Of a stretch of 64,000 nt of DNA, positions 55,640-64,000 are shown one piece after another. This DNA is from Undaria pinnatifida (lineage: Eukaryota > Sar > Phaeophyceae > Laminariales > Alariaceae). The notes under the pieces were generated by a model. The model was not told the origin of the DNA, made no database searches, and saw only the letters and a list, made by a program, of their open reading frames with translations. The translations under genes were made by a program, and so were the position numbers. The first letter of the stretch is position 1, and every line of letters begins with the position of its first letter. Location of the stretch: assembly GCA_012845835.1 (NCBI GenBank), contig JABAKD010000020.1, positions 19,151,106-19,215,105 on the forward strand. Reading direction: 5' to 3'.

Positions 55640-58335
55640 ATCGCCGGAGCGCGAGTTGGGAAACCTCAATGAAAACTCTCTGGAAAAAGGAATGAATGGC
55701 TGAACGCCTATGCGAAATGAAGTCAAATACCGGGGGGGTAGAAGGGAAGACAACTGTGACCACGTCTTGGCTGGGAGGCCAGAGTGTATATGATTTTTGG
55801 TAAAAAAAGATCAGATAGTTTTTGTGGACCCACCCAATACTGTTTCGTCGCCCTAAGTGCCAAAGCGCGAGTTGGAAAAAATGGATGAAAATCGACGGGC
55901 AGGGGAAACGCTGAACCCTTTAAGCGACAAAAATGAAGTAAACTGCCGGGCGGAGGGCAGGGGAGGAGGGGGAAGGGGAGACGCCTGTGACCACGGTTGT
56001 CCAGGAGGTCAGCGTGTACCTGATTTTGGCTCAACTAAGAACAAAAACATACCTATTTTTGGCCGCAGCTCAATGATATTCCGCCGCCGAACGTGCGAAA
56101 GCGCGGGTTGGAAAGAGTATGAAACTCTGCGAGCAGAGGGAATGCTGAAAAGATTGAAAATCGAGGAGCAGAAGGAATGCCGAAAACCCTACCTGGTATG
56201 CGAAAAAACACATAAAGGCAAGTGCCATGGGGGAAGAAGGGAAGACACCTGTGACCACGGCTTGTCTAGGAGGCCGTTGAGAATAAACCCTTACACCGCT
56301 TGAGCCTGAAATAAAAAGTGTACTAAAATCAAACCGTCCGTATGCGCAAAATAAAATACAGGCAAGTACCCGGAGGGGAGGGGGAGACGGGAAAAGACGT
56401 CTGTGACAACGGCTCTCCAGAAGAAGGTCGTTGAGGGTTCCAACGCTTGAGCTTGAAAGCACTAGCGATGATCGCGAAAAACAAGGGAAAAAATGAACCC
56501 TGTATGCACGAAAAAAAAAAATCAAGTACCGGGGGGGGAGAACACGTGTAACCATGGCTGTGCAGGACACCCGTTGAGGGTAAGCCTTGCACTGGTTAAT
56601 GGTATAAGATTAAGGGCTGTTACAGACACAGGCCACCCTTTGAAGATCTCTCTACTACGCAGGTTCCACGTTGTTGGTCACTCACTTGTACTAGATAATA
56701 AGCGCTTGTGTTAGTTCTACTCACGCCACGGACGAACTGAACGCGTTGCTAATCTGCTCAGCAAAACCATCATCCCTTTTTCCTGTATGTACATGCCTTC
56801 AAAGGCATGTAGAATGTAATGGAGTGCCCTCCGTAGAAGGATAGTTTTATAGATTCGTGAGCTCCATCATAGGGTTGTATATCTTGCAATGAGGCGTTTA
56901 AGCCTCATTATTACGAGGTGTGGGGGAATCTATAGCCTCATTTTCGATTGTTTCGAATAGCCGCATCTTCGATCCCCTTTCCAATGCTGGATGTTTTGTT
57001 GGCATCCTTTGATTGGCAGGAGATCTGCATCTACGACTATTCAGGGTGGCCTAGTGTAATGGAGTGCCCTCCGTAGAAGGATAGTTTTATAGATTCGACG
57101 TGAAACCATGTAATGGTTGAGGTGAAACCATGTGACATTAGATGTCACATTCACGTCAAGGCCATCATAGATGGGCGATAATGTAGGTGACGATGATGGG
57201 ACAAGCAGGACGCCCCACATCTCACTACCTGCTCTACCTGCTCTACCTGCTCTACCCAGCCCTCTCGTGGCTAGGCCTGTTTTGTCTGTCTTTTAGAGTT
57301 CAATGTAGAGGAAATAATGTATAAGCTTTTGAGTCTATCCAGCGAGCCATGAGGAGAGACCAAACAAGGGCACCGGAACCCATGAGGAGCACGCTTCCCA
57401 ACACCGACCAACCACGCATCCCCCACTCGGAGTACCACCACAAGAACCCCTTTTATTTAATTTCCAGATCGAGATCTTACGCCTTGTTAGGCTCCCAGGG
57501 CAATACCATAACATTGACGAGCTGGAAAATAAAAGTAACCCCCCCCAAAAAAAAAAGAAACGCTGAACCCTATGCGCGATGAAAGCAAGTGCCGGGGGGG
57601 GAGAGGGGAGACACCCGTAACTACGGCATATCCAGGAGGCCGTTGAGGGTGAAACGTTCTACCGCTTGAGCTCGAAAGCAAAAGAGGCGATTAAACAAAA
57701 TAGAACAAGAACTAAACCCTATACACGAGATAAAATGAAGGCAAGTACCGGGGGGGGGGTGGGGTTGGGTGGGGTGGGGGAGGGAAGACACCTGTGAACT
57801 CGGCTGTCCAGGAGGCCGTTGCGGGTAAAACCTTCCAACGCCTGAGATCGCAGGCAAAAGCGATGACAAAATAAACAAAAGAAAACTAAACCCTATATGC
57901 ACGAAAATAAAATGAAGGCAAGTATTGGGGAGGGGGCGGAGGGGGGGGGGGGGGGGGGGGTACGTGTAACCATGGCTGTCCAGGACACTCGTTGAGGGTA
58001 CGCGTCCCTCTGGTTGAGCTGGATAGTAAAAGCGATGATCCAAAATAAAAAACAAACAGCAATGCTGAACCCTTACAAGTGAAGGCAAGTACTGGGGGCG
58101 AGAACGGAAAAACTCCTGCAACCACGGCCTATCCAGGAGGCCGTTGAGGGCAAAACCTTCCACGGCTTGAGCTTGAAAGCAAAATCGAACAAGAAGCAAA
58201 CTGAACCCTGTGCGCGAATCTAAAGCCACGTGTCCGGAGAGGGAGAGAGACGGGAAACGACACGTGTAACCACATGGTTGTCCAGGAGGTCGTTGAGGGT
58301 AAGCCTCCCACTTGTTGAGCGCGAAAGAAAAAGCG
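55640..58335 (+). repeat. Array of SINE-tail-like units, about ten copies
   Basis: Each unit carries GCTGAACCCTATGCG-like text, AAGGCAAGTACCGGGGGG, a CTGTGACCACGGCTTGTCC-like segment and GGAGGCCGTTGAGGGTA. The CCACGG landmark lies near 55760, 55990, 56252, 56404, 56550, 57618, 57797, 57967, 58118 and 58270, mostly 150-180 bases apart. The text corresponds to the 3' half of the SINE, which has no GGCCGTTGAGGGT part, so it is a relative rather than the SINE itself. Interrupted by the LTR element at 56815-57442. G-runs occur at 57750-57780 and 57930-57960. Confidence 0.7.
56815..57442 (+). mobile_element. Truncated LTR element with 4-bp target duplication
   Basis: The first 43 bases (56815-56857, TGTAATGGAGTGCCCTCCG and on) equal the start of the complete LTR at 57055-57442. 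About 195 bases of other text lie between. The whole is bordered by AGAA on both sides (56811-56814 and 57443-57446), as expected for one insertion whose 5' LTR and interior are mostly deleted. The complete LTR resembles the solo LTR at 21390-21768. No coding remains. Confidence 0.65.
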
Positions 58336-58642
58336 ACGACCAAAAAACATAGCACAACCGATGGAGAGGTTGTTTGCTGCGGACAGGCCGGCCGCACGTA
58401 CACACCAATCCCCGCCAGCAGCAAGCATTCCCCTGTTTCGCACGGTGCAAATGCATCTAATGATCTGGAGACAGTAGAATACAGGATGGTACGAGTGGGG
58501 CGGATGCACTCTGTGATGGCATGCGCAAGCAGCAAGAAAACAAGCGTCGTCGAATGTACATGTGCCGGCCGTATTGTCCATTGCTAATCGCTACCCCTAT
58601 GCCACCCCCTAATGCCACTCCCGCTTGATCTCTCACCAAGTT

Positions 58643-59105
58643 TGTTAGTTTCAAGCCTCTACCTGTTGGGCTACTTTAGTTGCGTGACCGTTGTAGCCTA
58701 ATAGGTAGAGGCTTCTAATCAACTAACTCCCCACGCACATCGATTGTTTTTGAGAACCCTCCACCTGTTGGGCTACATTAGTCACGTGACTAAGCAGCGC
58801 AACAGCTAGAGGCTTCAGCAAATATTTTGTTAGCTAGAATCGTCTGCTTCTGGGCTCCGTCAGGAACATGACCAAAGTAGCCCAACACAAGTAAAGGCTT
58901 CCAACCAACAAATGAAACAAAAGATAAAACTCCAGCACAATGTTTGGTACCTGCAAGCCTTTATTTAGGTGTTGGGCTAATTTAGTCACGTGACGAGCCA
59001 TACAGCTAAAGACGTCTAACTAATAAAATTAAAGCCTCTAGGTGTTGGGCTACTGTAGTTATGTGACTGAAATAGCCCAACAGGCGGAGACTTCCAACTA
59101 ACAGA
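58643..59105. repeat. Five tandem palindromic units with CACGTG-type centres
   Basis: Each unit reads roughly GTTAGTT..AAGCCTCTACCTG, TTGGGCTAC, TTAGTCACGTGACTAA and then the complement back out (GTAGCCCAACAGGTAGAGGC, TTCCAACTAAC). Unit 1 pairs 58653-58674 with 58693-58714 with only a few mismatches or wobbles. Unit 2 has a perfect 16-base core at 58778-58793. TTGGGCT landmarks start near 58664, 58766, 58848, 58970 and 59043, so spacing is 73-122 bases. The array lies just 3' of the minus-strand gene at 59253. Confidence 0.8.
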
Positions 59106-59252
59106 GCTCAAGCCTATAGCACCCTACACCTCCTCCCTTCCCGTGAACAACTGAACACTCATCCACCACCAACCACCACGTAATTATCTCCGGTGGTCTC
59201 ACTCTTGGTTGGACCTGTGCCCTGGTCGTCCTCGGAGCCACACTCTCGATGC

Positions 59253-59678
59253 CTAGTCAATCTCGTCGATGCCCATCGCCGCCGTCTCTACCTTCCACGC
59301 CTCGAACCGCGGCCCCATCGCGTTAGTCCCCCGGCGGGAGACGATCCCCTCCAGGATCCGTAAACTTGCCTTCTTCTGGGCCAACCGGTACGTTGCCCAC
59401 GCGGCGTTGTCGTGCCAGGTACAGAAGCCCCTCCGCCTGACCAGATTCGCGTGTATCTCGAGGATGAGACTGCCCTTCAGCTTGACCAGTGCGCGCCGCT
59501 CCGCCTCCAGCTTCGTATTGACCTCAAGGGTGTATTTTCTGATGGCGTGAGACTTGACCTTGACGTACAGGGAGAACGTCATCATCACGAGGACCATGAA
59601 GGCCACAATCGTCTTGACATTCAACGAGATCGCCACGCATGTGTTGTCGACAGCCGCCCAGCCCTTCTCCATTGCCAT
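59253..59678 (-). CDS. Small one-pass membrane protein, hypothetical
   Basis: From an ATG (complement of 59676-59678) 141 residues run to a TAG at 59253. Residues 21-41 (VKTIVAFMVLVMMTFSLYVK) form one hydrophobic membrane segment. About 40 charged, helix-prone residues follow (KYTLEVNTKLEAERRALVKL), then a Trp/Arg-rich part and an acidic end. The frame is open another 100 codons upstream, but that stretch is Pro-rich and coincides with C/G runs, so the chosen start is more likely. No family is recognised. Other frames across the region are broken or less protein-like. Confidence 0.55.
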   Translation of the reverse strand: MAMEKGWAAVDNTCVAISLNVKTIVAFMVLVMMTFSLYVKVKSHAIRKYTLEVNTKLEAERRALVKLKGSLILEIHANLVRRRGFCTWHDNAAWATYRLAQKKASLRILEGIVSRRGTNAMGPRFEAWKVETAAMGIDEID

Positions 59679-60069
59679 CGTTGACAAGCTGCTTAATGTC
59701 GTTGTATTGGCAATATTGTTGTCGTTACAGCGACACCAACGGAGGAGCGAGAGGGGAGAGGGCGGCGGGGGGATGGGTGGATGATGGGGGGGGGGGGAAG
59801 GGGGGCGGCAGCTATAAAAGAAGACGGGGTACGTTGAGTGGGAATTTATGAAGCGCAGCACAGAGCCATACCATTCATTCTCTAAGCCCAACAGGTCTGC
59901 GATTGAGCTACCAAAACGGCACTGGCTGGAAGAAAGGAATATACAAGGCAATATACGGTGCGATCGGTCTGCGATTGAGTTACCCAAAAAACAACACTGA
60001 AAATTGTAGCGCGCATGGTAGACATCTAACAGCGGTGCTTTGGTCTTTTTCGGTGGTTTTGTTGTCTAC
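59679..60069. other. Upstream region of the membrane-protein gene
   Basis: Contains a G-rich tract (59786-59806 on plus) and a duplication of TCTGCGATTGAG.TACC at 59895 and 59969. No promoter motif is convincing. Confidence 0.4.
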
Positions 60070-60364
60070 TCACTCGGTTGTGCACGGCGCGGTAGCCAGC
60101 GTGCACATTAGGTAGCATGTCGCCTTTCGCGTGTTCCATGCGGGGAATACACGGTTGTTCTTGCATGCGTTGACGCATGCGTCGAGACCGTGGCCGCCAG
60201 CGGTGTCCGCCGTGGAACAGGTGGCGGCGGGGTTGACAGTCCCCGCGAAATCAGCGATCTTCTTGTCCATGGTCTTGGGAGTCTTCTCGTTGCCGTCCGT
60301 AGTCGCTACGAAAATGGCATTCCGGATCTCCGACGCGGTCGTGGCGTCGATAAGCTGTTTGATG
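60070..60364 (-). CDS. Cys-rich protein, probable terminal exon
   Basis: On the minus strand an acceptor CCGTGCAG preceded by a pyrimidine-rich stretch ends at 60365. The frame is then open 97 codons to TGA at 60070. The exon product starts with an IKQLIDATTASEIRNAIF helix, then has Cys in ATCS, DACVNACK, ATCYLMC and APC. The even spacing suggests disulphides in a secreted or lumenal protein. An upstream frame with a strongly hydrophobic stretch (60430-60500, minus) could supply a signal peptide, but I cannot join it. An internal ATG at 60270 gives a 66-residue minimum product. The family is unknown. Confidence 0.5.
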
Positions 60365-60878
60365 CTGCACGGCGATTGAGTGTGGTGGGTGAAGGACGGC
60401 GCGCGAGATTGAAACTACGAGGTCAGTATACGGCAAAAGACACCCAATAAGAAACAGCGTAATGAGAAAGGCAGGCTGAAATTTACAGGAAAACAGCCCA
60501 TCCAAAAGCCGTTATACGGGAGTAAGTGTACCAGGGTAAGATAGAACGCACACCCTCTCCTATTAATAAATATGAAACCAACCCAGCCTGGGAAATTATC
60601 TGCGTTTCACATCCAGTGTCCTGTATTGTAGCTGTCGCTATTCAAATAGGAAGTTATTATAATAGCAAAAATGTCGTAAACTTGTGTGTGTGTTGGTGCT
60701 GCGTGATGTTGGGCCGTGGTAGAGTGGAAATCAACTGTTTTTCAATGAAAAAGCGGCACATCAAACACCTCAAAAGTGTTCAAAACTGTTGTAGAGTGCT
60801 CTATGTTGGTTTGTGCTTGTATCAAAGCCTGATTGGGATATTATTTGTGGTTTGTGAAACCGTATCGCATCTTCGGAG
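60365..60878. other. No supported gene
   Basis: Probably contains the 5' exons or intron of the minus-strand Cys-rich gene up to about 60510. The rest is unassigned. Confidence 0.4.
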
Positions 60879-63800
60879 ATGCGGCGGAACCAGGTTGGTC
60901 CCCCGAGAGATAATAATAAAATTGTATGTGGTCTCCAATCTCTCATGATTGGGGCCACCACGTGGCTGGGGAGGAAAAGCCCCACAGCCGCACTTCAAAA
61001 CTCTACTCTGCTCCTCTCTTCCCAGCCCGATGGCTCTCCGGATTACGTGACTTCTGTCTCCGCGAGCCAGCCTGTGCCCTTAACACCTGGGCTCATCATC
61101 GATTATAATGGTTTCCCGCCCGCCGTTAGCGACGTAGTACTTACAGATAGGGCAAGACCCTCGGATTTTGGATCCCACCCCCTTTCCCACCATATTATAG
61201 AAGGGGTAGTGCTTGCGGACGATGGTTTCCCGCCCGTCGTCAGCGACGTAGTACCTACCGATTCAATTTTTCTGCCCACCAATCGTGGTGTAGTACCTGC
61301 GGTTTCTGGTTTCCCCCCCCAGGCTTCAGATGAAGCACGTGTAGGACCATCGGTGCAGTGCGCCCATAAGGCGTCTACTGTGAGTCCCCCCAGAGTAGAG
61401 CCAGGAGCGGTAAGGGTTAGACCTCTTGTCGCTGCCCTGGGCGTGCAGGAGACAGATATGAGCGTATTCACATATGTTAGACTAATGGATGGTCAAGATG
61501 ACGCTTTGTTCACGGACTCGAGGTGGATGTGGCCGTACGGGATGAGGAAGAAGTCAGAGATCACCACGTACGTGCGGAAGTTCGTCGCCGACATGAACAA
61601 CATGGGGCGGCCGCACTGCTTCCGTACGGACGACGGTGGAGAATTCACCAGCCGCGACTACGTGGAGTTTTGCGACTCCGCGGGTATTCGCCGTGAATAC
61701 ACGGCCCCGGGTAAGCCGCAACAGAACGCGGTTGTTGAAAGCGCGATCTGGCGAGCCATGAAGGGCGGCCATGCGGCCCGTCGCGAGATCCGGCGGATGT
61801 TTCCCGACGTCGACCTGGGGCGCATCCCCAACCTCGGCGCCAACGGTAACCGTCTGTGGCTGGAGGCTGTTCTTGGGCTGCGGACTGCTTTAACCGATCG
61901 GCGACCAAGGCCAACACCGGGTGGCGTTCGCCGTACGAAGTTTTCTTCTCGCGACTACCGGCCCTACAGGTGGTGCCGTTCTTTCAGGAGGGCATGATGC
62001 GGGTGGACCGCCGCACTAAATCCGACGTCCAGTCGGAATTGTGCTATTTTTTTTAACAACGGCCACAATCATCCCTCGTCCGCCGTGAAGGTCATCAAGG
62101 CCTCGACGGGTGGTATTTGCTACACCAGCGACGTGGTGTGGACAGTCCCTCGTGCGCCGGTGCTGCCATCGCCGGCGCCGGCGATCGCGGGGGGAGCAGT
62201 GAACGCCGCCGCGCCGGCAACGCCGATGTTCAATATCAGCTACGTGCCGCCACCACCACAGATTCGGTCATCAGAGCTACAGCCACTGCCGCCGTCGCTC
62301 CAGCCCCCGCCGCCACCGCTACCGCCATCTCAGAGCTCACCGATGCCTTCCGCCGTCACCCTGCCGCGACCGCACACGGAGCTGCAGCGGATATCCGACC
62401 GTACACCCTCGAAGACTGTGAAACCAAGCGACCAGGGGCTTCATCATAGCGTCGGGCTCCTGTCCAGGATGAGCAAGAATGCGCTGCTGTCGATGGTGAC
62501 TACGAATGGAGCCGTCGACGCCGGCCGCCGCAACAAGCCGCCGAGTTTTGGAGACCGCGGGCAGCCGTCATTTTCCGTTGGGGACCGCGATGAGGCACTA
62601 CCGGTTGGGGAGAACAGGGGGGTCCCATGCGCTATGGCGGCAATGCTCGCCACTCGGACGGACATCGAAGCGACCTTGGGCGACCAACGGCCGCCATACA
62701 AACCGCCGGACTTGCCACACTGTTACGCCTCTGACCTCAAGGTACCAAGGAGCCACAAGGAGGCTATGCGATCGGAGCACGCTCATCTTTGGAAGGATTC
62801 GGCGGGGCGGGAATTTTATGGGCTGCCGGATGCGGGGACTTTTGAGCCGGCGTAGCAATCAGTGGAAAGCTACATCAATGCCATGTGGGTTTTTGATTGG
62901 AAAGCTGATGAGTACGGCTGGCCCACGAAAACCAAAGCGAGACTCGTAGCGCCGGGGGGATGAGCAGAAAATGAACGATTATTTCGGGGAATTGTTTGCG
63001 CCCACTGTTGCTGTGTCGAGTGTTCGGTTGTTGACAGCAATGGCGTGCGAACTGAATCTTGACTTGTGCCATTTTGATATTGAGCAGGCTTTCGTGCAGT
63101 CTGACCTGGAGGGAAATGTTTACATGCGTTTGCCTCAGGCTTGCGGTAGGATGTCAGGGAAAATAGTAAGACTGAACAAGAGCTTGTATGGCTTGAAGCA
63201 AGCATCGAGGCAATGGCACGCACATCTTACTAGGTGCTTATTGAATGTGGGATTCTTGCAGTGCCTTGCTGATGCATGCGTTTTCCGGTTGATGGAGGTA
63301 GGTCGTGTAGTGATGACTATAGTGGTACATGTCGACGACATGTTTGCCGTGGGGAAGAAGGTGTGACCAGTTTAGCAGGGATTTGAATCAAATGGTCCCG
63401 GTCAAAAATCTGGGAGAGTTGCGTTGGTACTTGGGGTGTTTTTAAAAGAGGGACTGGGAGAAGGGGGTGTTGAAGAATTCCCAGCAGACATTCGCTGAAC
63501 AATTGGCGGATGAATACGGGATAGAGTTTGGTAAGAGTGTCCCGCTCCCGGTTGGCACGAAACTTGCGAAGTTCGACAAGGATGAAGCACCAGGAAACTG
63601 GCCGTTTCGTGAATTGGTCGGCTCACTAATGTGGCTGTCAACCCAGACCCGACCAGACATTTCTAATTTTTCCCCATCCGCCGGAGGATAAAAAAAAAAA
63701 AAAAAAATCTAACGCAGTAAGAGCGGTGGCTAGATACTGCGCTTCGCCAAAGTTAGTTCATTGGAGGGCAGCGCTCGGTATCTTAGGGTATGTGAGACGG

Positions 63801-64000
63801 ACTAGCTCATTCGGTATCACTTTTCAGAAAAGTACATCAGCGGGCCTGAACTTGCAGTAATTTGCTGATGCTGACTACGCAAGTGTGGCGGCCGACAGGA
63901 GGTCAGTTTCCGGGGGGTTAGTGATGTGTGGGGGTGGTTGTGTATCTTGGTTTTCCAGGACGCAGAAGTGCGTCACACTTTCTACTACAGAGGCAGAGTA
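60879..64000 (+). pseudogene. Ty1/copia retrotransposon pol, decayed and cut by the window end
   Basis: The integrase core is at about 61550-61790 (CFRTDDGGEFTSRDY, GIRREYTAPGKPQQNAVVES). After a frameshift near 61885 comes a Pro-rich linker (62085-62450). The reverse transcriptase is at 62971-63366, with FDIEQAFVQSDLEGNVYM, LNKSLYGLKQASRQW and VVHVDDMFAVGK. TQTRPDI follows at about 63650, and RNase H text with ADADYAS, DRRSVSGG and TLSTTEAE ends at the border. In-frame stops (62853, 62961, 63859), at least three frameshifts and an A-run at 63690 show it is dead. No gag or LTR is visible; the part before 61440 has repeated GFPP..SDVV motifs of unknown origin. Confidence 0.85.

Overview
This window is nuclear DNA from a eukaryote. 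Its one fully readable gene is split into eight exons with GT-AG introns, and almost everything else is repeats and decayed transposons. Three inferences point to a stramenopile, probably an alga of the brown-algal or related type: long repeat-filled introns, a cofactor-dependent phosphoglycerate mutase with a mitochondrial-type N-terminal extension (lower glycolysis is mitochondrial in diatoms and other stramenopiles), and a mix of Copia, Gypsy, hAT and Harbinger-like remnants. The sequence alone does not prove the taxon.

Layout. 0-0.36 kb: probable last exon of a plus-strand gene that begins outside the window. 0.36-18 kb: gene-poor DNA with short tandem repeats, several dispersed repeat families, a tRNA-derived SINE family, Gag-like relics and one possible minus-strand coding exon (12.0-12.4 kb). 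18-22 kb: a 42-43 bp satellite in blocks of alternating orientation around an internally deleted hAT transposase relic, with a 379-bp solo LTR inserted in it. 22.5-24.3 kb: a hypothetical minus-strand gene. 25.2-26.0 kb: an 812-bp Harbinger-like element with nearly identical terminal inverted repeats. 26.36-49.65 kb: the phosphoglycerate mutase gene, 861 coding bases spread over 23.3 kb. Its introns of 3.2, 9.9 and 7.1 kb hold SINEs, MITE-like elements, satellites and rearranged Gypsy pieces. 49.7-58.6 kb: repeats, including a long copy of a family also found at 2.7 kb, G-rich MITE variants, and an array of SINE-tail-like units interrupted by an LTR element. 58.6-59.1 kb: five tandem palindromes centred on a CACGTG core. 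59.25-60.36 kb: two probable minus-strand coding units, a one-pass membrane protein and a Cys-rich terminal exon. 60.9-64 kb: a decayed Ty1/copia element running off the end.

The genes do not form an operon or an obvious pathway. The main biological points are a housekeeping glycolytic gene that tolerates very large transposon-filled introns, and several apparently coherent non-autonomous repeat families whose boundaries, target duplications and palindromic structure can be read directly. Start codons and exon limits outside the phosphoglycerate mutase gene are tentative. Family sizes were judged by eye within this window.
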